A stretch of DNA of 64,000 nt. Source: Hyphomicrobiales bacterium (GTDB lineage: Bacteria > Pseudomonadota > Alphaproteobacteria > Rhizobiales > Rhizobiaceae). Each line of letters starts with the position of its first letter. Position 1 is the stretch's first letter. Made by a program: the position numbers and the translations under genes. Where the stretch lies: positions 107,935-171,934 of the forward strand of contig JAJFHV010000012.1 of the NCBI GenBank assembly GCA_021775415.1, in the 5' to 3' direction. Below, piece after piece: positions 9,644 to 18,467 of this stretch. The notes under the pieces are model-generated. The model was given only the letters and a program-made list of their open reading frames with translations, ran no database searches and was not told the DNA's origin.

Positions 9644-10588
9644 ATGGTAACATCAGCTAAACCGGCAGACTCAGGCCTCATCAGCGAGGAGGCTCTGGCT
9701 TTCATTGAAAAAAATCGGGCGGAAGACCTCGCTCCAAGATCTTCAGTCGATATCAACCAACTTCGCGCTGAAATTCTGGAGGGGTTCAGGCCTGCCGCCG
9801 AGCGTGCGATCACCCGTCACAAGGTTACCACTAACGAAAAAGCGTTGGATGGTGTTCCCTATCTTGAAATTATGCCCGCGGAAGTCCGGGCTGACGTAGT
9901 GATTTTTTATTGCTTCGGTGGCGGATACATAACGGGGAGCCCGTTTGAAGACTTGCCGATAACTGCTGCTTTGGCAGAACACACTGGGGCCAGGGTCATT
10001 TCGGTGGACTATCCTTTGTCGCCTGAGCATCCCTACCCTGCTGCATTGAACGCAGCCCGTGAACTCTACGCATCTGCTATGAAAGACACTGCAATCAAGA
10101 AAGTTGCTCTGGTTGGCGAATCTGCCGGCGGCAATCTCGCTCTGGCGCTGATCCAACAATTGCGGTGCGAGGGCAAAGACTTGCCGGATGTCATGGCATT
10201 GTTATCTCCCTGGTGTGATCTGACAAATCTGGGAGACAGTCTGGATTTTAACGCCGGTCGCGACCCGACCCTGCGTTTTGATGCCGATCTGTATGCTTCA
10301 AATTCTTTTGCTGGTGACAACGCCTTGAGTGATCCAAAGGTTTCACCGATTTATGGTAATTTTGACAGTGGGTTTCCCCCAGTCATCATTACCACCGGTA
10401 CAAGGGATTTGTTGATGAGCAATGCAGTTCGTTTAACCCGCGTCATGCGTAATGCTGGAATAGAAACTGATCTTAGGGTTTGGGAGGGTCTCTGGCATGT
10501 CTTCGAATTTTATGATGATATTCCCGAAGCAGCACTTTCACTTGCCGAGATCGGCACGTTCCTAAACACTCGCTTTGGAAAATCATGA
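9644..10588 (+). CDS. Alpha/beta hydrolase fold-3 esterase (HSL family)
   Basis: A 314-residue hormone-sensitive-lipase-type esterase. The oxyanion HGGG motif is present as YCFGGGYITGS (first position F instead of H). The nucleophile is Ser160 in GESAGGN, the acid is probably Asp255 in TGTRDLL, and the base is His285 in LWHVFEF. The stop overlaps the start of the kinase gene as ATGA. Placed between carnitine and dimethylglycine catabolism, it could release carnitine or choline from esters; this is inference, and no substrate can be read from the sequence. Confidence 0.85.
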   Translation: MVTSAKPADSGLISEEALAFIEKNRAEDLAPRSSVDINQLRAEILEGFRPAAERAITRHKVTTNEKALDGVPYLEIMPAEVRADVVIFYCFGGGYITGSPFEDLPITAALAEHTGARVISVDYPLSPEHPYPAALNAARELYASAMKDTAIKKVALVGESAGGNLALALIQQLRCEGKDLPDVMALLSPWCDLTNLGDSLDFNAGRDPTLRFDADLYASNSFAGDNALSDPKVSPIYGNFDSGFPPVIITTGTRDLLMSNAVRLTRVMRNAGIETDLRVWEGLWHVFEFYDDIPEAALSLAEIGTFLNTRFGKS

Positions 10589-11469
10589 ATACAGAAAAGC
10601 GCATCCACTCTATCCCTTTTTGGACATCCACAATCAGCGCCGAACCCCTCAAGGGCGGCCTGTCCAATGAAAGCTTCACCGTTACACAGGGCGACGAAAA
10701 GTTTGTCGTACGGTTTGGGAAGGACTATCCGTTCCATCACGTTTCCAGGCAACGCGAGATTATGGCTGCACGCGCGGCATTTGATGCGGGCTTTGCACCG
10801 GAAGTGGTTTATTCCGAACCAGGCGTCATGATTTCACGCTTCATAGACGGTCGAACATATGATGGAGCCGATGTTCGAGCCAATATTTCCCGGATTACCC
10901 AGATTGTTTCAAAATTTCATACGCAGATGCCCCTTTGTGTTTCAGGTGCCGGATACATGTTTTGGGTTTTTCATGTCATCCGCGACTACGCACGAACCTT
11001 GAATGAAGGTAAAAGCCGCATGTCAGGCCATATGGCTGAGTACCTTGAATTGTCGCAGGAAATGGAAACCGCCCAACAAGCCCTGCCCATTGTTTGGGGC
11101 CACCACGATTTTCTGCCGGCAAACTTCATAGATGATGGTAAGCGACTATGGATTATTGACTTCGAATATGCGGGATTTTCAACACCGATGTTTGATCTTG
11201 CAGGCATCGCATCAAATGCTGAATTTGATACCGATCAGGCAGATGAACTACTGGAATTGTATTTCGGCCAAGCACCCGACGATACAATCCGCAAATCTCA
11301 TGCGGCGATGCAATGCGCTTCACTACTGCGTGAAGCAATGTGGAGCATGGTATCGGAACTTCATCTTGACACTCCCGGTGTCGACTACGTCGCATACACA
11401 ACCGAAAATCTCAACCGGTTGGTGATAGCGCTTGATGCCTATCGAACGCAGTTTAGGAAAGCGAAGTAA
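10585..11469 (+). CDS. APH/choline-kinase-family phosphotransferase
   Basis: A 294-residue kinase-fold protein of the aminoglycoside phosphotransferase/choline kinase (LicA-like) family. The catalytic HHDFLPANF loop has its base at Asp175, and the metal-binding Asp192 sits in WIIDFEYAG; the GGLSNESFTV segment acts as the phosphate loop. LicA-type enzymes phosphorylate choline. The surrounding genes for quaternary amines make a choline-like or trimethylammonium alcohol substrate reasonable but unproven. Translation is coupled to the esterase before it, and the dehydrogenase after it starts at the next base. Confidence 0.8.
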   Translation: MNTEKRIHSIPFWTSTISAEPLKGGLSNESFTVTQGDEKFVVRFGKDYPFHHVSRQREIMAARAAFDAGFAPEVVYSEPGVMISRFIDGRTYDGADVRANISRITQIVSKFHTQMPLCVSGAGYMFWVFHVIRDYARTLNEGKSRMSGHMAEYLELSQEMETAQQALPIVWGHHDFLPANFIDDGKRLWIIDFEYAGFSTPMFDLAGIASNAEFDTDQADELLELYFGQAPDDTIRKSHAAMQCASLLREAMWSMVSELHLDTPGVDYVAYTTENLNRLVIALDAYRTQFRKAK

Positions 11470-13911
11470 ATGCAGCTACCGGACCGCGCCCAAATCATTG
11501 TCATTGGCGGTGGGATCATTGGCTGTTCAACAGCCTATCACCTGGCTCGTGATCACGAGGCTGACGTTATCCTTCTTGAGCAGGGAAAACTCACTGGTGG
11601 CTCCACCTGGCATGCAGCCGGGTTGGTTGGCCAGTTACGATCGTCCGCTTCAATTACCCAGGTATTGAAATACTCAGTCGATCTCTATCGAAAACTGGGA
11701 GAGGAGACCGGGCTCGAAACCGGTTGGAAAATGAGCGGCTGCCTGAGACTTGCCTGCAACGAGGACCGCTGGACTGAATACAAACGGCTGGCAACCACCG
11801 CAGGCAGTTTCGGTATGGAAATGGAACTACTGTCTCCCTCCGAAGCCAAATCCATGTGGCCATTAATGGAAACAGGAGATTTGGTCGGCGCAAGTTTTCT
11901 TCCAACCGATGGTCAGGCGAGCCCTTCTGACATCACTCAATCTTTGGCAAAAGGTGCTCGAATGCACGGCGCGACAATTTTTGAGGGTGTTCAAGTTACG
12001 GGTTTCACAATGGATCGGGATCGCATCACCGGCGTTAAAACTCCTATTGGAACCATCGAATGCGAAAGAGTGGTAAACTGCGCCGGGCAATGGGCAAGAC
12101 AGGTCGGTATGATGGCTGGCATTGATGTGCCACTGCAACCGGTCAAGCACCAATACATCATAACCGAAAAAATTGATGGCCTCGACACTGATGCCCCTAC
12201 CGTCCGGGACCCCGATAGACGCACCTATTTCAAGGAAGAGGTTGGCGGGCTTGTGATGGGAGGCTATGAACCAGACCCTGTTGCCTGGACCACCGGCGAT
12301 GTACCCAATGACTTCCAGTTCCAGTTGTTTGACGATGATTGGGAGCATTTTGAACAACACATGGAACAGACGATTGCCCGGGTACCGGTACTTGAAAAAA
12401 CCGGCGTAAAACAAATGATCAACGGCCCGGAAAGTTTTACTCCGGACGGCAACTTCATTTTGGGCAGCGCACCACAATGTAAGAACATGTATGTCGGTGC
12501 AGGCTTTAACGCGTTTGGTATTGCATCAGGTGGCGGTGCCGGATGGGTGTTAGCCCAATGGGTGATAGATGATGAAGCGCCGATGAATTTGTGGACCGTC
12601 GACATTCGCCGTTTTTCGAATTTACACCGTGACCGGGACTGGACCTGCGCCCGCACACTGGAGGCTTACGGCAAACACTACACTGTTGGTTTTCCCCACG
12701 AAGAATATCAAAGCGGGCGTCCCCGCATCATCTCTCCGCTTTATGACAGATTGAAGCAACATCGCGCGGTTTTTGGCTCAAAACTGGGATGGGAGCGGCC
12801 CAACTGGTTTGCACCGGAGCATATGAAACCGGAAGATGTGTATTCCATGGGGCGGCAAAACTGGTTTGATCAGGTCGGCGAAGAGCATCGACTGGTCCGC
12901 GAAGCGGTAGGAATTTTCGACCAATCTTCCTTTGCCAAGTTTGAAGTTTCCGGCACGGATGCTTCTGCTGCACTTGAGTGGATTTGCGCCAACACCGTCT
13001 CAAAACCGGCCGGTCGATTGACCTATACACAACTCCTCAATACCCGTGGCGGCATTGAGTGCGACCTTACGGTGGCGCGACTTGCAGAAGACCATTTCTA
13101 CATTGTCTCCGGCACGGGCTTCCGCACCCATGATAGCGGTTGGATCACGGATCACATTCCACCAGGAATGGATGCGAAGATAATTGATGTAACCGAAGAA
13201 TTCGGAACCCTCTCGCTGATGGGCCCTAAATCCCGGGAAGTCCTGCAATCTGTGAGCGATCACGACTGTAGCAACGCGGCATTCCCGTTTGGCCATGTTC
13301 ACCAAATCATGATTGCTGGACACAAGGTTCGTGCATTGCGCGTTACCTATGTTGGAGAACTGGGCTGGGAATTGCATGTACCAATCCTGGCAACGGGTGA
13401 TGTTTTTGACGCATTGATGTCTGCTGGCCAGACTCAAGGTATTCGCCCCGTGGGCTATCGCGCAATTGAATCCCTTCGTCTGGAAAAAGGCTATCGGGCA
13501 TGGAGCTCTGACATCACTCCCGATGACACCCCTGTCGAGGCCGGTCTTGGCTGGGCTGTAAAACTCAAATCAGGCACATCTTTTCTGGGACGCGAAGCAG
13601 CGGAAAGAGCTGCAAACACAACTCCGAACAAACGTCTGGTGAGTTTTACGGTCGATAATCCTGAAGTGATATTGCTGGGCCGCGAAACCATCCTGCGAAA
13701 CGGAGAACCGGCAGGTTATCTCACAAGTGGAGGCTACGGATACTTAGTCAAGAAGCCAATCGGTCTGGGCTATGTGCGAGACAATGGCGGCGTTACCAAA
13801 GAGTTCCTGGTTGAGGGTTCATACGAATTGGTTGTTGCGGAGGAAAAGTACCTGGCAAACCTGCATTTGGAACCGCTATATGATCCAAATGGCGATCGGA
13901 TCCGAGCTTGA
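11470..13911 (+). CDS. Dimethylglycine/sarcosine dehydrogenase-like flavoprotein (DAO-GcvT fusion)
   Basis: An 813-residue fusion with an N-terminal FAD-dependent DAO domain (about 1-370; dinucleotide motif VIGGGIIGCSTAYHLA), a linker FAO_M domain, and a C-terminal aminomethyltransferase-like (GcvT) folate domain (about 430-810, with LSLMGPKSREVL and YVGELGWELHVP). His48 in STWHAAGL is where this family attaches FAD covalently. Such enzymes oxidatively demethylate dimethylglycine or sarcosine and pass the methyl carbon to tetrahydrofolate. This follows logically from glycine betaine made by the carnitine operon, although the first betaine-demethylating enzyme is not in the window. The ATG follows the kinase stop directly. 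Confidence 0.88.
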   Translation: MQLPDRAQIIVIGGGIIGCSTAYHLARDHEADVILLEQGKLTGGSTWHAAGLVGQLRSSASITQVLKYSVDLYRKLGEETGLETGWKMSGCLRLACNEDRWTEYKRLATTAGSFGMEMELLSPSEAKSMWPLMETGDLVGASFLPTDGQASPSDITQSLAKGARMHGATIFEGVQVTGFTMDRDRITGVKTPIGTIECERVVNCAGQWARQVGMMAGIDVPLQPVKHQYIITEKIDGLDTDAPTVRDPDRRTYFKEEVGGLVMGGYEPDPVAWTTGDVPNDFQFQLFDDDWEHFEQHMEQTIARVPVLEKTGVKQMINGPESFTPDGNFILGSAPQCKNMYVGAGFNAFGIASGGGAGWVLAQWVIDDEAPMNLWTVDIRRFSNLHRDRDWTCARTLEAYGKHYTVGFPHEEYQSGRPRIISPLYDRLKQHRAVFGSKLGWERPNWFAPEHMKPEDVYSMGRQNWFDQVGEEHRLVREAVGIFDQSSFAKFEVSGTDASAALEWICANTVSKPAGRLTYTQLLNTRGGIECDLTVARLAEDHFYIVSGTGFRTHDSGWITDHIPPGMDAKIIDVTEEFGTLSLMGPKSREVLQSVSDHDCSNAAFPFGHVHQIMIAGHKVRALRVTYVGELGWELHVPILATGDVFDALMSAGQTQGIRPVGYRAIESLRLEKGYRAWSSDITPDDTPVEAGLGWAVKLKSGTSFLGREAAERAANTTPNKRLVSFTVDNPEVILLGRETILRNGEPAGYLTSGGYGYLVKKPIGLGYVRDNGGVTKEFLVEGSYELVVAEEKYLANLHLEPLYDPNGDRIRA

Positions 13912-13977
13912 TGGTCGCCGGGGCTTTTTTAAGCCTGTCAGAACTGTGAATTCAATAAGGCACAACTGAATCAAAAA

Positions 13978-14005
13978 AGGCCGCAAACTCTGTGGTTCGC
14001 GGCCT
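13978..14005. terminator. Bidirectional rho-independent terminator
   Basis: A hairpin with AGGCCGC/GCGGCCT arms and further inner AAC/GTT pairing is preceded by A6 and followed by GATTTTT. It sits between the convergent ends of the dehydrogenase gene and the betaine-binding-protein gene, so it can stop transcripts from both sides. Confidence 0.85.
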
Positions 14006-14036
14006 GATTTTTCAAATACTGAATTTGAAGCTGTTG

Positions 14037-14993
14037 TTAGCTACCTGATGGAAGCCAGGATTTCCATGTGGCTTCGTTTTCTGCCAACCAGGCATCGACA
14101 ACTTCGTCCATGGATTTGCCATCAACATCGATAGCCAGAATCATCGGGGCCTGTTGTTCATTGGTCAGGTTGAAGTTTTTGATCAGCTCAACAACCTTCG
14201 GATGCTCTTCTTTCAACTTCGGGCTTGCGTAGTTGTAAGTAATGTCTTCAGGCCAGCCTGTTGCGGGCCATTTGTCATCAGAGTGCGCTGGCAAGTCAAT
14301 ACGAACCAGGTCAAGTGCGGCATGAATCCAGTGTGGCTCCCACGCATAGGCGATAAATGGCTCTTTGCGTTTGTAGGCAGCCTGAATTTCGGCCCAGTGA
14401 GCGGCTTCTGAACCAAGCTCTGTGACTGCATAGTTCAAACCAAGCAGTTCCATGCGCTTGGTGTCTTCGCATTCCCATGCAGCGGTCGGGCAACCAATCA
14501 GTCGACCCTTGTCACCGCTCTCAAGGGTTTTGAACAAATCAGAATATTCATTCATGTTTTCCCATGTTTTGAGATTTGGCGCTTTTGCGCCATCGCCTTC
14601 AACCAGATAACGCGGAACATAATAAAAAGATACGCCAACCACACCAACTGGGGCAATGTACTCAACCGAGCCATCACCACCATATTCAGTCACATATTTT
14701 TCTTTGGTGGTTGAATATGAAGGCCAGGTTTCACAGGCAAAATCCAGATCGCCACCTCGTAAACCTTCATTTACGGCCGGGCCGGAAGGCATGGTAATCC
14801 GTTTGACCTTGTAATCCATTTCGCTTTCAAGAATTTTGTGAATGATTTCACACACCACTGCACCACCGGTCCAGTCGGCAACCGGCGCCTTCAGCAAGCC
14901 GCCTGCACTTGCAGGTGCAACCGCTGAAAATGAGGTGCCAAGCGCTATAACGCCGACCCCTGCAAGGGTTGATATTGTTTTCTTAAGTGTCAT
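14037..14993 (-). CDS. Betaine/carnitine ABC transporter substrate-binding protein (OpuAC/ProX family)
   Basis: A 318-residue periplasmic binding protein with a signal peptide at about residues 1-30 (LAGVGVIALGTSFSAVAPASA). The OpuAC domain is recognised from DWTGGAVVCEIIHKILES, the LRGGDLDFACETWPSY segment and the tryptophan-rich AYAWEPHWIHAALDLVRID block; aromatic residues of this kind form the cage for quaternary ammonium ligands. It is transcribed downstream of the permease on the minus strand. Glycine betaine, choline or carnitine are all possible ligands; location favours carnitine or betaine. A GGGAGAGAG site precedes the ATG. Confidence 0.9.
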   Translation of the reverse strand: MTLKKTISTLAGVGVIALGTSFSAVAPASAGGLLKAPVADWTGGAVVCEIIHKILESEMDYKVKRITMPSGPAVNEGLRGGDLDFACETWPSYSTTKEKYVTEYGGDGSVEYIAPVGVVGVSFYYVPRYLVEGDGAKAPNLKTWENMNEYSDLFKTLESGDKGRLIGCPTAAWECEDTKRMELLGLNYAVTELGSEAAHWAEIQAAYKRKEPFIAYAWEPHWIHAALDLVRIDLPAHSDDKWPATGWPEDITYNYASPKLKEEHPKVVELIKNFNLTNEQQAPMILAIDVDGKSMDEVVDAWLAENEATWKSWLPSGS

Positions 14994-15137
14994 GTTTTCT
15001 CTCTCCCGTTAAAAGTCACTTAGATGCCTGATTGATCAGGCTTTCTCATAGGCAACTGGCCCAAATTAAGCACCAAAGCCTACATTTGTCGATTCACAAT
15101 ATGAATAGCATTTTCACATGGTGAATCTGTCACAGCG

Positions 15138-17243
15138 TTAAAGCCCAAGGGCCTTGCGTTGATTATGTGTCCAACCCTGCGTTAGTCGGTCCAGAACGAT
15201 GGTCAGCAGCACAATACCTATGCCTGCAGCCAGACCCTTGCCCATATTGGCAATGTTCATCGCATCATAAACTTCCTTGCCAAGACCAAGTCCGGCAACA
15301 AGCGGCGTAATTGCCTGCATCGCAAGCGCCATGACCACCGATTGGTTAAGCCCCAGCATGATGGAGGGGGAGGCCATCGGCAGTTTTACCTTCACGAGGG
15401 TCTGCAAGGTTGAAGAACCAAACGAGCCCGCAACCTCGTCAATCTCGACTGGCAATTGCTTAAGACCCAATGTTGTAAGTCGGATTACCGGTGGAATGGA
15501 GTAAATCACCGTGGCAATCACAGCGGTTGTTTTGTTGCCGCCAAAGAAAAACAGCGCCGGAATAAGATATACAAATGCTGGCAGGGTTTGCATGGCATCA
15601 AGGATAGGCCGCATAATTGCGTCGACCGGCTTGAAGTAGGCAGCAGCGACCCCCATCGGCACACCAACCAGCATACACACAATGACCGAGACTGTTGTTC
15701 CAGCCAGGGTGAAAAGTAATATTTCCCAAAGTCCGGCAGCACCAACGAGGAAGAAAAACAGTGCCGTTACAAGCGCAAATTTCCAGCTGACCGATGCCCA
15801 GACAACCAACCCGATTGCCGCAATAACATACCACCAGGGCAGGCCCGCCAAAAACAGATCAAGTGGTTCAAGCAGGTACAGAAAAATCGTGGCGCGGATG
15901 AATTTCGTAATCGCAATAAAGGTTGGGTTGACCGTCAACCAGTCAATTGCCACATCAATGGGTTCACGGAACGAAACCTCCAGTGCCCGTGGAAAAGTGT
16001 TGAACCAGGATACCTGGTCGGCCATCAACCAGATCAACACGGTAATAATTGTTCCCACCACAAGAAACGGACGTTGCAGAATTTTTAGCTTTGCCTCGTT
16101 ATTTGGCACAATCATCGCAACCAGATGCGTGATGGCCATTCCCGCCTTACCGAGGCTGTTCCAGACAAACCCAATTGGTTTTTCAATGGCAATTGCCAGC
16201 AGATTTTCATCCCAGTTTTGGGGAAGCAGGTGAAACTGCGGGCCATCCCCATGATGCGCGACCTTGCCTTCCGCACTTCCGGTAATCGCATAACTAAGCC
16301 GATCAAAAATAATCGCCATAAAGACAATACAAATTCCGCCTTCAAAAGCCCAACCGACCTTGAGTGTGCGAAGCGCTTTCCAAACTTCCTCGCCCAAGCC
16401 GCCTGCCCCAATGAAAACCGCCAGCACTGCAAGACCCAGGGCCATCATGATGGTCTGGTTGATACCCAACATGATGGAGGGCATCGCCAATGGAATTTTG
16501 ACCTTCGCAAGCATCTGTAACCGTGTGGATCCATAACTTTGCGCTGCCTCAACGGTTGTTGCAGGCACTTGCCGAATACCGAGATTGGTCAACCGAACCA
16601 CCGGCGGAAGCGCATAAATAACAATCGCCATTGCAGCTGCAGGGCCCCCAATACCAAAAAAGAAAATCGCCGGAATAAGATATACGAATGCCGGCATTGT
16701 CTGCATCGTATCGAGTATCGGTCGCAAAATGGATTCAAAGCGATCACTTTGCGAAGATAGAACACCAAGACCGACCCCCAGCACAACGGATATGAACACC
16801 GAGACAGTCATCAGGCTGAGTGTCGACATGGCGCTATACCACATGTCCACCATTCCCCAGAAAAGGACACCAATCAGGGTTCCCAGACCAAGCCGCAGTC
16901 CACCATATGCAAGAGACGGTACTAGCAAAACGGACAACACCACTAACCAGGGCATTTCCCACAGCGTTTCTTCAAGCCATTCAAGCGGTATTTTTAACCC
17001 ATTGGAAACAGCTCGGGTGATGTGTTTGATGTTTAACTCCATCCACTTCTGGGCATCGTTGACCCAGTCAGCAAACGGAAAGGCATCAATAACGAATTGA
17101 GGAAATTGAACAGTATTGGCTGCAATACGATAAACCAGAAGAGAGAATGCAAATCCTATCAGGGACAATGCCAGCACAGTGTAGTCATGTCCGCGATAGC
17201 TGAAGTAGCTCCTCGGAATCAATGAACTCGTTCCTGCTGCCAT
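15138..17243 (-). CDS. Double-length betaine ABC transporter permease (two fused ProW-type domains)
   Basis: A 701-residue inner-membrane protein containing two tandem BPD_transp_1 permease domains. The first spans about residues 130-330 and the second about 480-690. Each has the same core blocks: ILDTMQTMPAFVYLIPAIFFFG with MPSIMLGINQTIMMAL, and ILDAMQTLPAFVYLIPALFFFG with SPSIMLGLNQSVVMALA. ProW/OpuAB-type permeases usually carry one such domain and form homodimers, so here a pseudodimer is encoded in one chain. An in-frame GTG six bases upstream is an alternative start; GGAGG lies upstream of both. It is divergent from the ATPase gene and read in the same direction as the binding-protein gene. 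Confidence 0.9.
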   Translation of the reverse strand: MAAGTSSLIPRSYFSYRGHDYTVLALSLIGFAFSLLVYRIAANTVQFPQFVIDAFPFADWVNDAQKWMELNIKHITRAVSNGLKIPLEWLEETLWEMPWLVVLSVLLVPSLAYGGLRLGLGTLIGVLFWGMVDMWYSAMSTLSLMTVSVFISVVLGVGLGVLSSQSDRFESILRPILDTMQTMPAFVYLIPAIFFFGIGGPAAAMAIVIYALPPVVRLTNLGIRQVPATTVEAAQSYGSTRLQMLAKVKIPLAMPSIMLGINQTIMMALGLAVLAVFIGAGGLGEEVWKALRTLKVGWAFEGGICIVFMAIIFDRLSYAITGSAEGKVAHHGDGPQFHLLPQNWDENLLAIAIEKPIGFVWNSLGKAGMAITHLVAMIVPNNEAKLKILQRPFLVVGTIITVLIWLMADQVSWFNTFPRALEVSFREPIDVAIDWLTVNPTFIAITKFIRATIFLYLLEPLDLFLAGLPWWYVIAAIGLVVWASVSWKFALVTALFFFLVGAAGLWEILLFTLAGTTVSVIVCMLVGVPMGVAAAYFKPVDAIMRPILDAMQTLPAFVYLIPALFFFGGNKTTAVIATVIYSIPPVIRLTTLGLKQLPVEIDEVAGSFGSSTLQTLVKVKLPMASPSIMLGLNQSVVMALAMQAITPLVAGLGLGKEVYDAMNIANMGKGLAAGIGIVLLTIVLDRLTQGWTHNQRKALGL

Positions 17244-17435
17244 TTTCACCGTTCCTCCCCATTCGATTAAATGTTAAACAGCCCACCGCACAATAACAAT
17301 CGCAATTACGACGTTTTTTATACATCGCGGGACGGTTCCATCTGGTTGCATCCTTCGCCAGTGTGATGTTTTATGGAAGAAAAGAAAACGGGCACCGGCA
17401 ACCGGTCCCGGCACAAGAGGGGAATTGGGGAAACC

Positions 17436-18467
17436 ATGGCTAATCAGCCCAAGATTGTTTGCAACAACATCTGGAAGGTCTTCGGGCCGAACCCGGAACG
17501 CACCTTGCGCGACATGGATCGTTCCTTGTCCCGCGCTGAAATACAGGAGCAGACCGGGCATGTTGTGGCCGTTCGCGATGTTTCCTTCAAGGTGCAAGAA
17601 GGCGAGACCTTTGTGGTCATGGGCCTTTCGGGCAGTGGCAAATCTACATTTGTGCGTTGTTTGTCCAGGCTGATTGACCCGACCGCTGGCCAGGTTCTGA
17701 TCGATGGCGAGGACATTACGACTGTCTCGCATAGCCAGTTAACGGATTTGCGCCGCAACAAAATGTCGATGGTTTTTCAACATTTTGGGCTGTTTCCTCA
17801 CCGAAAGGTCATCGACAACGTGGCTTATGGTCTTGAGGTGCGCGGTGAACCACGAATTCAACGCCATGAAAAGGCTATGGAAGTTATCAACCTGGTTGGT
17901 CTCGATGGCTGGGCCGAACACTATCCCCGGGAATTATCCGGCGGCATGCAGCAACGCGTCGGCCTTGCCCGTGCAATGGCCGTTGATCCGGAAATCCTGT
18001 TGTTCGATGAACCTTTTTCTGCACTTGATCCACTGATCCGCCGTGAAATGCAGGACGAACTTATACGTCTCCAGGAACAGATGAAAAAGACAATGGTCTT
18101 TATCACCCATGATTTTCTGGAAGCTATCAAGATGGGTGATAATATCATGATCATGAAAGACGGTGCGATTTCCCAAATCGGAACGCCGGAAGAAATCGTC
18201 GCAAATCCGGCGGATGATTATGTCCGGGCATTTGCTGAAGATGTGCCGCGCTACAAGGTGTTGAGCGCCGGCAAGGTGATGCGTCCAACCAAGGCCAAAA
18301 GCATCAAGAAAGGCGTTGTACCTGTTCAAGCATCCGCAAAAATAGAAACCCTGATTGACCGGATTGCCGATGTAGATGACGCTTTGCCGGTGGTTGACCT
18401 TTCCAACAAACTGGTCGGTGAGATCGATCGCGCTATTGTTATGCGGGCGATGCAGTCGGAAGCTTAA
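17436..18467 (+). CDS. Betaine/carnitine ABC transporter ATP-binding protein (ProV/OpuAA type)
   Basis: A 343-residue ATPase. Walker A is GLSGSGKST, the Q-loop FQHFGLFPH, the signature LSGGMQQRVGLARA, Walker B ILLFDEPFSALDP and the H-loop ITHD. The N-terminal extension before the ABC core and the C-terminal remnant of a CBS-like region (about residues 285-343) are characteristic of ProV, which couples transport to osmotic sensing. The ATG at 17436 (MANQPKIV) fits the family start; the open frame continues upstream through a basic stretch that is not family-like. It is divergent from the permease and overlaps the alcohol dehydrogenase gene tail-to-tail by four bases. Confidence 0.92.
   Translation: MANQPKIVCNNIWKVFGPNPERTLRDMDRSLSRAEIQEQTGHVVAVRDVSFKVQEGETFVVMGLSGSGKSTFVRCLSRLIDPTAGQVLIDGEDITTVSHSQLTDLRRNKMSMVFQHFGLFPHRKVIDNVAYGLEVRGEPRIQRHEKAMEVINLVGLDGWAEHYPRELSGGMQQRVGLARAMAVDPEILLFDEPFSALDPLIRREMQDELIRLQEQMKKTMVFITHDFLEAIKMGDNIMIMKDGAISQIGTPEEIVANPADDYVRAFAEDVPRYKVLSAGKVMRPTKAKSIKKGVVPVQASAKIETLIDRIADVDDALPVVDLSNKLVGEIDRAIVMRAMQSEA

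Noticed and set aside
13917..13933. Short GGCTT-TTTT-AAGCC hairpin after the dehydrogenase gene
   Set aside because: The stem is only five bases; the stronger terminator lies 50 bases further on.
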